DNA of 64,000 nt, taken from the NCBI RefSeq assembly GCF_026343335.1, contig NZ_JAPELX010000002.1, positions 1 to 64,000 of the forward strand. The letters run 5' to 3'. The position numbers and the translations under genes were made by a program. Below are positions 1-7,414 of the stretch, one piece after another. The stretch's first letter is position 1; each line of letters starts with the position of its first letter. Below the pieces are notes generated by a model. That model saw only the letters and a list, made by a program, of their open reading frames with translations. It did not search any database and was not told where the DNA came from. Source of the DNA: Streptomyces sp. NBC_00078. GTDB lineage: Bacteria; Actinomycetota; Actinomycetes; Streptomycetales; Streptomycetaceae.

Positions 1-62
1 CTGCCGCAGTACATGGTCGAGACGCGGCTCCCGGCCTCGACCACGGTGACATCGTGAAGCAT
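1..62 (-). CDS. Probable CaiB/BaiF family CoA-transferase, N-terminus only
   Basis: Seen: reading leftward, an ATG at 62 has GGGAGGG six bases upstream and opens a frame that runs off the left edge. Only about 20 residues are visible, beginning MLHDVTVVEAG and including a YCG tripeptide. Family III CoA-transferases typically start this way (a short leader, V-V/L-E, then a glycine-rich acyl-CoA contact). Such enzymes move CoA between acids and would fit an aromatic or acyl-CoA catabolic locus. It is separated from the ferredoxin reductase stop by 110 nt that contain the shared inverted repeat at 127-143, so it probably has its own promoter. With so few residues the family call is tentative; only the presence of a gene start is well supported. 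Confidence 0.5.
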   Translation of the reverse strand, partial: MLHDVTVVEAGSRVSTMYCG

Positions 63-126
63 CTTTCACCCTCCCGTCAGCGGTGTCCTGCACCTTCGCG
101 CGGCCCGCGGCCACCGGACAGCGGTG

Positions 127-143
127 GTTCCGTCGGCTGGAAC
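127..143. promoter_or_regulatory. Shared operator candidate, copy 1 (GTTCC-N7-GGAAC)
   Basis: Perfect inverted repeat GTTCC, 7-nt spacer, GGAAC. Its near edge lies 65 nt upstream of the ATG at 62. Identical half-sites with identical spacing occur at 2978-2994 and 6494-6510, each also 70-85 nt before a minus-strand operon start. Spaced palindromes of this size are typical for dimeric regulators of aromatic catabolism such as the IclR family; the regulator itself is not in the window. Confidence 0.7.
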
Positions 144-172
144 AGCCCGGCGGCCTCGTGGGCCCGCACTAC

Positions 173-1381
173 TCACGCGGCTTCCAGCAGGCCCAGGCCG
201 AGGTCACTGACCTGCGCCCCGGAGGCGACCGCCTTGCGGCAGGCCATGAAGGTGCGCGGATCGTCGACGACCAGGGCGCCGACGGCCCGCCCCGCCTCAT
301 CGGCGTAGACGGCGGTCATCCCGCTGTCTTCGATGCCGCCCCGCAGCGCGCTCAGCCGGCCCTCGGCGGGCCTGCCGACGATCTGGATGCGCCGACCGTA
401 CTGGTCGGACCAGACGTAGGGCACCTGGGCCCGTGGCGTCCGCTGCCCGAGGATGTCGGCCGCGACGATCTCCCCGTGCTCCCCGGCATTGGTCCAGTGC
501 TCGATGCGCAGCGACTTGCCGAACATCGGGTGATACCGGTGAGCGATGTCACCTGCGGCGTAGACCGCGCCCACGCCCACGCCCGTGACACGCAGCCGGC
601 TGTCGCAGGCCACCCCGTTGGCGAGACCGAGCCCGGAGGACTCCAGCCAGTCCGTGGCGGGACGTGCGCCGATGCCGACGACGACCAGGTCGGCAGGGAG
701 GGTGCGGCCGTCGGCCAGAACGACACCGGTTACCCGGCCCCGTCCGTCGTCGGTGAAGCTGCTGAATCCGACGCCGGCCTCGACCGCGACGCCGTTCATG
801 GCGTGAATGCCCGCCAGCATCCGGCCTACCCGCTCACCGAACAGATGGGCCATGGGGATCGGCTGCGCTTCCACGACACAGACGTCCAGCCCGCGCGCCC
901 GGGCCGCTGCAGCGAACTCGGCGCCGATGAAGCCAGCCCCGATGACCACCACCCTGGGCGAACGGTCGAGTTCGGCTCGCAGCGCCCACGCGTCGTCGGC
1001 CGTCCGAAGGGTGTGGACGCCCGAGAGGTCGCCGGTACCCGGCAGTGTGCGCGGGGTGACCCCCGTGGCGAGGACCAGCCGGTCGAACGGCAACCGCTCG
1101 CCCCCGTCGGTCGCCACGCGCCGCTCGGTGAGGTCGAGACCGACCGCCTTCACGCCGAGCATCAGCTCGATGCCGCGTTCGTCGGCCTCCTGTTTCGTCA
1201 GCAGGACGGGAGGCTCGCCCGCACGGTCGGGGGCCAGCACCTCCTTGGACAGGGCCGGCTTGTCGTACGGCTGGTGCCGCTCCTCGCCGACGAGGGTGAT
1301 GCGCTCCTGGAAGCCCCCCTGCCGGAGAGCCTGCGCCGTACGCACGCCCGCCACCGAGGCGCCGATGATCAGAACAGTCAT
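173..1381 (-). CDS. FAD-dependent ferredoxin/rubredoxin reductase-like oxidoreductase
   Basis: 402 residues. The product probably passes electrons from NAD(P)H through FAD to a ferredoxin serving an aromatic-ring or P450 oxygenase; no partner ferredoxin or oxygenase is visible here. Seen: an N-terminal FAD Rossmann motif (VLIIGASVAG, residues about 3-12), a second dinucleotide motif GAGFIGAE near residue 145, a C-terminal FAD motif YAAGDIA, and a YVWSDQYG segment typical of BphA4/rubredoxin-reductase relatives. The ATG at 1381 places the Rossmann motif at the very N-terminus as usual, but no good Shine-Dalgarno precedes it. It is the third gene of the unit starting at 2906, 143 nt after the carbonic-anhydrase-like gene. 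A paralogue lies at 13301-14542. Confidence 0.9.
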   Translation of the reverse strand: MTVLIIGASVAGVRTAQALRQGGFQERITLVGEERHQPYDKPALSKEVLAPDRAGEPPVLLTKQEADERGIELMLGVKAVGLDLTERRVATDGGERLPFDRLVLATGVTPRTLPGTGDLSGVHTLRTADDAWALRAELDRSPRVVVIGAGFIGAEFAAAARARGLDVCVVEAQPIPMAHLFGERVGRMLAGIHAMNGVAVEAGVGFSSFTDDGRGRVTGVVLADGRTLPADLVVVGIGARPATDWLESSGLGLANGVACDSRLRVTGVGVGAVYAAGDIAHRYHPMFGKSLRIEHWTNAGEHGEIVAADILGQRTPRAQVPYVWSDQYGRRIQIVGRPAEGRLSALRGGIEDSGMTAVYADEAGRAVGALVVDDPRTFMACRKAVASGAQVSDLGLGLLEAA

Positions 1382-1524
1382 GCATGCACTGTCGGAATTA
1401 CCGGCAGCGGCCACAATGTCGAGTGCCGGTCGCTGGAACTCATTGCCATGAACGCCACCGATAACGGCAGTTGCCCCGGAACCGGCCTTGATCGGGCCGA
1501 TCCCGGGGCAGCTCCCGCCCATGC

Positions 1525-2058
1525 TCACCGAACTGGTTTGATTCCCGCGGCGTGTCTTCGCGCCAACACCTCGTACACACCTGGGTTGTTCAGTATCCAC
1601 TGCTCGGCGGTCGTTCCGACGATGGACCGCTTGACCACCGCCGGAATACCCGCCACCAGGGCCTCCGCCGGGAAGTCCGAACCGGCCGGTACCAGCGAAT
1701 GCGCGGCGACGAGCGACCGCGCCCCGACCCGCGCACCGTCGAGCACGGTGCTGCCGTTCCCGATCAGTGCCTCTTCCCCGATGACCGCGCCGTGCACGAC
1801 GCACAGATGCCCCACGGTCGCGCCGGGACCGATCTCCGTGGGCAGATCGGGTGGTCCATGCAGCACACTGCCGTCCTGCACATTGGCTCCTCGGCGCACT
1901 GTGATGCGGGAGTAGTCGCCCCGCAGGACCGCGTTGTACCAGACCGACGCGCCCGCCTCGATGACAACGTCGCCGATCAGTACGACGGTGGGCGCGACGA
2001 ACGCGTCCGGGTGGACGGCGGGTGCGATCCCGTCGAGCTCGTACAGCGGCACTGTCAC
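1525..2058 (-). CDS. Gamma-carbonic anhydrase / PaaY-like hexapeptide-repeat protein
   Basis: 177 residues. Left-handed beta-helix protein of the gamma-carbonic anhydrase/PaaY/CaiE group. Seen: repeated hexapeptide-type steps (IGDVVIEAGASVW, GAVIGEEALIG, VLDGARVG) and the histidine-bearing segment VGHLCVVHG expected at the trimer metal site. Members are either carbonic anhydrases or, as for PaaY, thioesterases that clear dead-end CoA esters in phenylacetate catabolism; the catabolic setting favours a housekeeping role of that second kind, which is inference. The GTG at 2058 is chosen because it overlaps the hydrolase stop by 4 nt (GTGA), implying translational coupling; longer upstream reading is only a shadow of the hydrolase gene. 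Confidence 0.8.
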   Translation of the reverse strand: MTVPLYELDGIAPAVHPDAFVAPTVVLIGDVVIEAGASVWYNAVLRGDYSRITVRRGANVQDGSVLHGPPDLPTEIGPGATVGHLCVVHGAVIGEEALIGNGSTVLDGARVGARSLVAAHSLVPAGSDFPAEALVAGIPAVVKRSIVGTTAEQWILNNPGVYEVLARRHAAGIKPVR

Positions 2059-2906
2059 AGGCTCCCGCTGACGAAGCCGCGCACGGCGGCCACGAAACGG
2101 TCGTGCTGCTCGATCTGCGTCCAGTGGCCGCACTTCCCGATGCCGTACAGCCGCACGTTCGGGAGGTGGTCGAAGAACCACTTGCCGCCGTCGAAGACAA
2201 CGAACCGGTCCTCACGCCCGTGGATGACGAGAACATCCTGCTCGATCTTGGCCGCGTCCTCGGGCGTCAGCGCCCACGGCCGGTCGAGGACGTCTACGAA
2301 CGTGGCCCGGTGGGAGCGCTCCACATCCGGCCGCACGGCGCGCGGGATCCGCTGCTCCGCGATCTTCCGCAGGTCCCCGCCGAACAGCTGCGGGTCGTAG
2401 ACGAACTGTTCCAGCATGTGCTGCATGGCCTCGGTCGTCGGATTGTCGTAGAACAGGGCCAGCGACGGGATCGCGGGACCGGGCGGAATCGGCGAACCGC
2501 CGGAACCCATGAGAACGATCTTCTCGACCCGCTCCGGCGCCTGCAGCGTCGCACCGAGCGACCATATGCCGCCCATGGAGTTGCCGACGAGGACCGCCTT
2601 CTCCAGTCCCAGCTCGTCCAGCAGCCCGATCAGGGTGTCGACTCGGAGCTGGGTGAAGGCCGCCATGCCCTGCGGCGGCGGCTCGGGGTGGCTGGAGTCG
2701 CCGAAGCCGATGACGTCCGGCGCGAGGCAGTAGTAGTCGTTCCCGAGATCCTTCAGCACTGCCTCCCAGTTCGAGAGGCCGGTCGCGCCCGGTCCGGAAC
2801 CGTGCAGGAACAGGAGGGCCGGCTTGGACTTGTCACCGGAAGCGTTCAGCTGGAATTCGTACTCTCCGACCGTGACCTTGGTCGTGGTGATCGGTGCGTC
2901 GGCCAT
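2055..2906 (-). CDS. Meta-cleavage product hydrolase (C-C bond alpha/beta hydrolase)
   Basis: 283 residues, the normal size for the MhpC/BphD/DmpD family, which hydrolyses 2-hydroxy-6-oxo-hexa-2,4-dienoates to 2-hydroxypenta-2,4-dienoate and an acid. Seen: oxyanion motif HGSGPGA near residue 38, nucleophile elbow GNSMGG near residue 110, an acid residue in the HGREDRF segment, and catalytic His in GHWTQIE near the C-terminus. The ATG at 2906 is preferred over a GTG six bases upstream because GAGGAG sits five bases before it. It is the first gene of its operon and supplies the substrate of the hydratase encoded at 5578-6411. The ring-cleaving dioxygenase is not in the window. The exact ring substrate cannot be told from sequence alone. 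Confidence 0.88.
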   Translation of the reverse strand: MADAPITTTKVTVGEYEFQLNASGDKSKPALLFLHGSGPGATGLSNWEAVLKDLGNDYYCLAPDVIGFGDSSHPEPPPQGMAAFTQLRVDTLIGLLDELGLEKAVLVGNSMGGIWSLGATLQAPERVEKIVLMGSGGSPIPPGPAIPSLALFYDNPTTEAMQHMLEQFVYDPQLFGGDLRKIAEQRIPRAVRPDVERSHRATFVDVLDRPWALTPEDAAKIEQDVLVIHGREDRFVVFDGGKWFFDHLPNVRLYGIGKCGHWTQIEQHDRFVAAVRGFVSGSL

Positions 2907-2977
2907 GCTCACTCCTCACTTGACATGTGCTGCAGACCGCCATGATTCACACGCCACCGTTGTGACGGCAGGAGGTT

Positions 2978-2994
2978 GTTCCACCCCCCGGAAC
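2978..2994. promoter_or_regulatory. Shared operator candidate, copy 2 (GTTCC-N7-GGAAC)
   Basis: Perfect GTTCC/GGAAC inverted repeat with a 7-nt spacer. Its near edge is 72 nt upstream of the hydrolase ATG at 2906. Same half-sites and spacing as at 127-143 and 6494-6510. Confidence 0.75.
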
Positions 2995-3162
2995 CCCGTC
3001 ACTCGCGCGTTGGCGTCCACGCGGCAGAAACAAAGCTGAATCCGATCCCCCTGGACATGTCGAGCACGTCTCGACCGAGCGAGCGCACGGGCGCCGCCCC
3101 GGCCACGCCACGGGCTCCGGGCGTCATCGTGCCGCCTCCGGGGTTCCAGCAGCCGAAACCGG

Positions 3163-3396
3163 CGCTTCTGGAAGCTGCTGGAGCAGGTCGACGACCTGGA
3201 CTGGATCTACCTCGCTCCGCCGCCCGGAATCGGCCCGGGTGAGCGCACCGGCCGTTTCCGTCGTGGTGGTCGGGAACTGCTCCAGACCCCGGACGGGACG
3301 CTGCCCGGGATCTCGTTCGACGACTACGCCATCGCGATCGTCGACGAGCTGGAGAGTCCCTCACACATCCGCGACCGATTCACGGTCGCCTACTGA
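3163..3396 (+). pseudogene. C-terminal remnant of an NAD(P)H-binding (NmrA/BVR-B-like) oxidoreductase
   Basis: Seen: an open stretch ending at the TGA of 3394-3396 reads LDWIYLAPPPGIGPGERTG, then ISFDDYAIAIVDELE and RDRFTVAY at the end. That is the usual C-terminus of small atypical SDR proteins (YtfG/BVR-B-like), which end in a DYA-ALVDELE-type helix and an RFTVAY tail. The N-terminal two thirds, including the Rossmann motif, are missing, and no start codon or Shine-Dalgarno precedes the stretch, so this is a decayed gene fragment. It is convergent with the mhpDFE operon and shares the terminator at 3441-3476. Confidence 0.65.
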
Positions 3397-3440
3397 AGCA
3401 GGCATCAGGGGCCGACGGCCGGCACCGGAGCCAGTACCAG

Positions 3441-3476
3441 GGCAGGGGCCTGATCCCGGTGGATCAGGCCCCTGCC
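3441..3476. terminator. Strong bidirectional hairpin terminator
   Basis: A perfect 16-bp inverted repeat (GGCAGGGGCCTGATCC and its complement) closes a 4-nt loop CGGT. It lies about 100 nt downstream of the aldolase stop (minus strand) and 45 nt downstream of the oxidoreductase remnant (plus strand), so it can end transcription from both sides. Confidence 0.85.
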
Positions 3477-3572
3477 GGGTTTCCGCGCCAACAGCGATGA
3501 GGAGCAGGCACAAGACACGAGATCACTCAGCGTGTCCCGCGAAGGCACCCACCGCCCCGCCCCTCCCCGTCG

Positions 3573-4589
3573 TCAGGCCGACGACGCCTGGGACACGAGG
3601 TCGAGGGCGATGTCGGTGATCATGTCCTCCTGGCCGCCGACCATCTTGCGGCGTCCGACCTCGACGAGAATGGCGCGGGTGTCGATGCCGTAACGCTCGG
3701 AGGCCTTCTCGGCGTGCCGCAGGAAGCTCGAGTACACGCCCGCGTAGCCGAGGGTGAGCGTCTCGCGGTCCACCCGCACCTCGCGGTCCTGCAGCGGTCG
3801 TACGATGTCGTCGGCGGCGTCCATCAGGGGGAACAGGTCGCAGCCGTGCTCCCAGCCCATCAGGTCGGCGACCGCGATGAAGGCTTCCAGGGGGCAGTTG
3901 CCTGCCCCGGCGCCCTGCCCGGCGAGGGAGGCGTCGACGCGGGTGACGCCGTTCTCGACGGCGACGATCGAGTTGGCCACGCCCAGGCCGAGGTTGTGGT
4001 GGGCGTGGATGCCCAGTTCGGTGGCCGGGTCCAGGACGTCCCGATAGGCGCGGAAGCGGTCGCGGACGCCGTCCATGGTGAGGCGGCCCCCCGAGTCGGT
4101 TACGTAGACGCAGTGCGCGCCATAGGACTCCATCAGTTCGGCCTGGCGGGCGAGTTCGGCCGGTTCGGCCATGTGGGACATCATAAGGAACCCGGCGACG
4201 TCCATGCCCAACTCGCGCGCGGCGGCGATGTGCTGGGCGGAGATGTCGGCCTCGGTGCAGTGCGTGGCTATGCGCACCGAGCGGATGCCGAGGGAGTGGG
4301 CCTGCTTCAGTTCGTGGATGGTGCCGATGCCGGGGAGCAGCAGAGTGGTGGGGGTCGCCTGGTGTACGGCGTCCACGACCGCTTCGATCCACTCCCAGTC
4401 GGTGTGCGCGCCGACGCCGTAGTTGATGCTGGAGCCGGACAATCCGTCGCCATGGGCGATCTCGATGGCGGACACTCCGGCCGTGTCGAGGGCGGCGGCG
4501 ATGGTGCGGGCCTGGTCGACGGTGTAGCGGTGGCGGACGGCGTGCATGCCATCCCGCAGGGTGACGTCCTGGACGTACAGACGGGTCAT
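3573..4589 (-). CDS. mhpE: 4-hydroxy-2-oxovalerate aldolase
   Basis: 338 residues, full family length (MhpE/DmpG/BphI). It cleaves 4-hydroxy-2-oxovalerate to pyruvate and acetaldehyde, the last carbon-carbon cleavage of the meta pathway. Seen: the HMGL-like N-terminal motif DVTLRDGMH near residue 8, and the metal-binding HAHHNLG segment near residue 195. In the family it forms a channelled complex with the acetaldehyde dehydrogenase, encoded directly upstream; the ATG at 4589 overlaps that gene's stop by 4 nt (ATGA). It is the last gene of the mhpD-mhpF-mhpE operon and is followed by the hairpin at 3441-3476. Confidence 0.95.
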   Translation of the reverse strand: MTRLYVQDVTLRDGMHAVRHRYTVDQARTIAAALDTAGVSAIEIAHGDGLSGSSINYGVGAHTDWEWIEAVVDAVHQATPTTLLLPGIGTIHELKQAHSLGIRSVRIATHCTEADISAQHIAAARELGMDVAGFLMMSHMAEPAELARQAELMESYGAHCVYVTDSGGRLTMDGVRDRFRAYRDVLDPATELGIHAHHNLGLGVANSIVAVENGVTRVDASLAGQGAGAGNCPLEAFIAVADLMGWEHGCDLFPLMDAADDIVRPLQDREVRVDRETLTLGYAGVYSSFLRHAEKASERYGIDTRAILVEVGRRKMVGGQEDMITDIALDLVSQASSA

Positions 4590-5581
4590 CGGGACGCCAC
4601 CTCCGGGGCGATGGGGGTCCCCCCGCTCGAGCGAAGCCGAGAGTGGGGGAGGCCGGCCATGCGCTCCGCGGTGCGCAGCGCGGCCGAGGTCATGATGTCG
4701 AGGTTGCCGGCGTAGGCCGGCAGGTAGTGGGCGGCGCCCTCCACCTCCAGGAAGACGGACACCTTCAGTGCGTCGCCACCGCCGGGGGCGAGGGTGTGCA
4801 GCGGGTCGTCAGCGGCCACCCGCTCGAACTGCACCTTCTGCTTCAGGCGGTAACCGGGCACGTACGCCTGCACCCGCCCGACCATCTCTTCGATCGACGC
4901 GGTGACGGCCTCGGTGGCGCAGTCGGAGACCAGGCAGTGCACGGTGTCACGCATGATCAGCGGCGGTTCGGCCGGATTGAGGATGATGATCGCCTTGCCG
5001 CGCGCCGCGCCACCCACCTTCTCGATGGCCGACGACGTGGTCTCGGTGAACTCGTCGATGTTGGCCCGGGTACCCGGACCGGCGGAGCGGGACGAGATGG
5101 AGGCGACGATCTCGCCGTAGTGCACGGGCGTGACGGCGTTCACGGCGGCGACGATCGGGATGGTGGCCTGGCCGCCGCAGGTGACCATGTTCACGTTCGT
5201 CGCGTCCAGATGCGCGGCGCCGTTGACCGGCGGGACGACGTACGGTCCCAGTGCGGCGGGGGTGAGGTCGACCACCGTCTTGCCGTGCGCGCGCAGCACC
5301 TCGTCGTGGTGGTGGTGAGCGCCGGCGGAGGTGGCGTCGAAGACGATCCTCACGTCCTGGAACTCGTCCATGCCGACCAGGCCGTCGATGCCCTCGTGCG
5401 TGGTGGCGACCTTGAGGCGCTTCGCCCGGGCGAGACCGTCGGAATCCGGATCGATGCCCACCATGGCAGCGATCTCCAGGCTCTCCGAGAGCCGCAGAAC
5501 CTTGATCATGAGGTCGGTGCCGATGTTCCCCGAGCCGATGACGGCCACCTTGGTACGGGGAGAAGGTGTTGTGGTGGTCAC
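4586..5581 (-). CDS. mhpF: Acetaldehyde dehydrogenase (acylating)
   Basis: 331 residues (MhpF/DmpF/BphJ). It converts acetaldehyde, NAD+ and CoA to acetyl-CoA. Seen: the Rossmann motif GSGNIGTDL near residue 15, the catalytic-cysteine segment VNMVTCGGQ near residue 130, and the ASISSRSAGPGTR segment typical of the family. The GTG at 5581 overlaps the hydratase stop by 4 nt and its own stop overlaps the aldolase ATG by 4 nt, so all three are translationally coupled. Odd feature: the C-terminal 20 or so residues (PHSRLRSSGGTP region) are encoded by a Streptomyces-type palindromic repeat at 4611-4650 that has been absorbed in frame, extending the tail beyond the usual family end. Confidence 0.95.
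   Translation of the reverse strand: MTTTTPSPRTKVAVIGSGNIGTDLMIKVLRLSESLEIAAMVGIDPDSDGLARAKRLKVATTHEGIDGLVGMDEFQDVRIVFDATSAGAHHHHDEVLRAHGKTVVDLTPAALGPYVVPPVNGAAHLDATNVNMVTCGGQATIPIVAAVNAVTPVHYGEIVASISSRSAGPGTRANIDEFTETTSSAIEKVGGAARGKAIIILNPAEPPLIMRDTVHCLVSDCATEAVTASIEEMVGRVQAYVPGYRLKQKVQFERVAADDPLHTLAPGGGDALKVSVFLEVEGAAHYLPAYAGNLDIMTSAALRTAERMAGLPHSRLRSSGGTPIAPEVASR
4611..4650. repeat. Streptomyces palindromic repeat element absorbed into mhpF
   Basis: Seen: a GGGGGTCCCCCC palindrome, then CTCGAGCGAAGCCGAGAG and a G-rich end. This matches the common short interspersed repeat found between genes in Streptomyces chromosomes (from memory). Here it lies inside the 3' end of a coding region and is read in frame without a stop. 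Confidence 0.6.
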
Positions 5582-6411
5582 TGCTGCCCTGCCTTCTGGT
5601 CGGATGCGGGTGCGAAGCCGACGCGTACGGAGCCGAGTCTGGAGATGACCGCTTCGAAGCGGCTGCCGGGGGTGGCGACAGTCATGGGGCCGAGGGCGCC
5701 GGTCAGCACGACGTCGCCGGCGCGCAGCGGATCGCCCATCCCGGCCAGCGTCGACGCGAGCCACACGGCCGCGTTCAGGGGGCCGTCGAGGCAGTCGGCG
5801 CCGGTGCCGTGCGAGACCTCCTCGCCGTCGCGGCTGAGCGTCATGCGCACGGCGCGCAGATCGACAGAGGTCAGCGGCACTGGTGTTGCGCCGAGGACGA
5901 ACAGGCCGGAGGAGGCGTTGTCGGCGACCGTGTCGATCAGACTGATGTCCCAGTCCGCGATCCGGCTGTCGACGATCTCCAGGGCGGGGAGGGCGAAGTC
6001 CACTGCTCGCAGCACGTCGGCGACCGTCGTGTCGGGGTGCGGCAGGCCGGCCGCCAGCACGAGCGCGACCTCTGCCTCGATCTTGGGCTGGAGCAGCCGT
6101 CCGTAGGGCACCGTCCCGCCGTCGGGTACCGCCATGTCCGCCAGCAGCGCGCCGAAGTCCGGCTGATCTACGCCGAGTTGGGCCTGCACCGCAGGTGAGG
6201 TCAGACCGATCTTGCGACCGACGAGGCGACCGCCCTGAGCGAGCTTGCGCTCGACGTTGAGGCGCTGCACGGCGTAGGCGCTGCTCACATCTCCGGCAGG
6301 CAACTGGTCGCGTACCGGCGGACATGGCGTACCGGACTGCTCAGCCTCCCAGAGGGCGTGGGCCGTTTTTTTCGTCTCCGGGGAGGGCGTGCGGGACGAA
6401 TGGGACGGCAT
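5578..6411 (-). CDS. mhpD: 2-hydroxypenta-2,4-dienoate (2-keto-4-pentenoate) hydratase
   Basis: 277 residues, fumarylacetoacetate-hydrolase-like fold (MhpD/DmpE/BphH). It adds water to 2-hydroxypenta-2,4-dienoate to give 4-hydroxy-2-oxovalerate. Seen: the KIGLTS segment near residue 75, the metal-ligand region KIEAEVALVL near residue 110, and the DNASSG segment. The ATG at 6411 is chosen because GGAGGT lies five bases upstream; in-frame codons further upstream have no ribosome site. First gene of the mhpDFE operon, with an inverted-repeat operator candidate at 6494-6510. Together with the hydrolase and the two downstream enzymes it makes a complete lower meta pathway to pyruvate and acetyl-CoA. 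Confidence 0.92.
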   Translation of the reverse strand: MPSHSSRTPSPETKKTAHALWEAEQSGTPCPPVRDQLPAGDVSSAYAVQRLNVERKLAQGGRLVGRKIGLTSPAVQAQLGVDQPDFGALLADMAVPDGGTVPYGRLLQPKIEAEVALVLAAGLPHPDTTVADVLRAVDFALPALEIVDSRIADWDISLIDTVADNASSGLFVLGATPVPLTSVDLRAVRMTLSRDGEEVSHGTGADCLDGPLNAAVWLASTLAGMGDPLRAGDVVLTGALGPMTVATPGSRFEAVISRLGSVRVGFAPASDQKAGQQ

Positions 6412-6493
6412 GGGCGACCTCCGGAAGCGCGGGTGCAGCAATCGAATGCGGCACTCCTTGGATAGACGACACACCCCGAGCACGGCAGAACAT

Positions 6494-6510
6494 GTTCCAT
6501 TAACCGGAAC
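6494..6510. promoter_or_regulatory. Shared operator candidate, copy 3 (GTTCC-N7-GGAAC)
   Basis: Perfect GTTCC/GGAAC inverted repeat with a 7-nt spacer, extended by one pair to TGTTCC/GGAACA. Its near edge is 83 nt upstream of the mhpD ATG at 6411. Confidence 0.75.
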
Positions 6511-6750
6511 AGTTCAGTTCTCGGTCAGTACCCCTGATGGTCAGGGGAAGCCACATCAGCTTCGACGCGCCCAGATCGGCGGTGTTCCAGCGGTCGCCCG
6601 CGTAGATGTGCTTGGTACCGGAGGCACACTGGACGGTGATGACGTTCGCGGTCTGCCTGCCGGAGGTGCGTGTGCCGGGAGTGGCGAAGTCACGGAACGA
6701 CGACCAGGTGCCGCTCAGCGACGTGGCGGTGGCGTAGATGTTGTCGTCCA
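6500..6750 (-). pseudogene. C-terminal fragment of a GH43-like secreted glycosidase
   Basis: Seen: a leftward open stretch ending at a TAA at 6500-6502 with the segments ATSLSGTWSSF, TPGTRTSGRQTANVI, YAGDRWNTADLGASK and LMWLPLTI. The last two match the C-terminal blade typical of GH43-type arabinosidases/xylosidases (GDRWN..DLG-S-Y-WLPL, family knowledge from memory). The fragment stops exactly where the IS6-like end begins at 6751, and nothing of the upstream catalytic part remains. It therefore looks like a gene cut by an insertion sequence and then deleted. Its stop codon lies in the operator region of mhpD. Confidence 0.6.
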
Positions 6751-7001
6751 GGCACTGTCACGTTGGCTGACCGGTGGGATGATCTTCTGGTTGATCAGCC
6801 TGGGAAGGGTTGTCCGTGGGGAGCGCGTCGCTGTCGTACAAGGGTCACCGGTACCCGGTCGAGGTCATCTCCCACTGTGTGTGGCTGTACTTCCGCTTCC
6901 CGCTGTCATTCCGCGAGGTCGAGGAGCTGATGCTCGAGCGCGGGATCGTCGTCTCCTACGAGACGGTGCGTCGCTGGTGCGCCAAGTTCGGGCAGGCCTA
7001 A
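6751..7001 (+). mobile_element. IS6-family insertion sequence remnant (left end and transposase N-terminus)
   Basis: Seen: an end sequence GGCACTGTCACG at 6751, similar to IS6-family terminal repeats (GGCACTGT...), followed by a transposase start around 6810-6816. The protein reads SYKGHRYPVE, ISHCVWLYFRFPLSF, REVEELMLERG and YETVRRWCAKFGQA, the conserved N-terminus of IS6/IS240 transposases. It breaks off with a TAA at 6999-7001, so the DDE domain and the right end are lost and the element cannot move by itself. Confidence 0.8.
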
Positions 7002-7414
7002 GTGGGCGTTTGATCTAGGTGGATTGCCCTTTACCTCCTAGTAGGACTTCGTTAGGTCTTTCTGTCGGGTGTCAGACGGGAGGTTTCGACGCCGCCGACT
7101 TCGCCCGCCGGGTCGACGCCGCCGCCGGCGACGTCACCGCCGCCATCCACCAATGGCTCGTGGAGACCGAGCGGATCCACGCCGACGCACAGATCGCCCA
7201 CCTGGAGGTCCGCACCTGGCGGCCCGCGGCATCTCGCTGAAGCCGAGACGCTTCTAAGGTCTGTATGAGGTCGTGATCAAAGGCCGCCTGCAAGTGACGC
7301 GGAGTTCGAGGCCAGCCTACGAGCGGGCCAAAGATTACGTAAAATTAGCATCTTCCCTGAAGCGCAAGGCGGGAGAGACCCCCACACTGAATTCCCTGTG
7401 CAACGGGGGGCGAA
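7002..7414. other. Intergenic stretch without a recognised gene
   Basis: A short rightward open stretch at about 7080-7240 (FDAADFARRVDAA ... IHQWLVETERIHADAQ) looks protein-like but I cannot assign it; it has no credible start and may be a gene remnant left by the same rearrangement that truncated the IS6 element. The last 100 nt are AT-richer and lead into the membrane-protein gene. Confidence 0.3.

Noticed and set aside
173..2236. Single 687-codon minus-strand gene
   Set aside because: The frame is open by chance upstream of 1381; similarity to ferredoxin reductases starts only at the ATG at 1381, and the upstream part is antisense or out of frame to the carbonic-anhydrase-like gene and the hydrolase.
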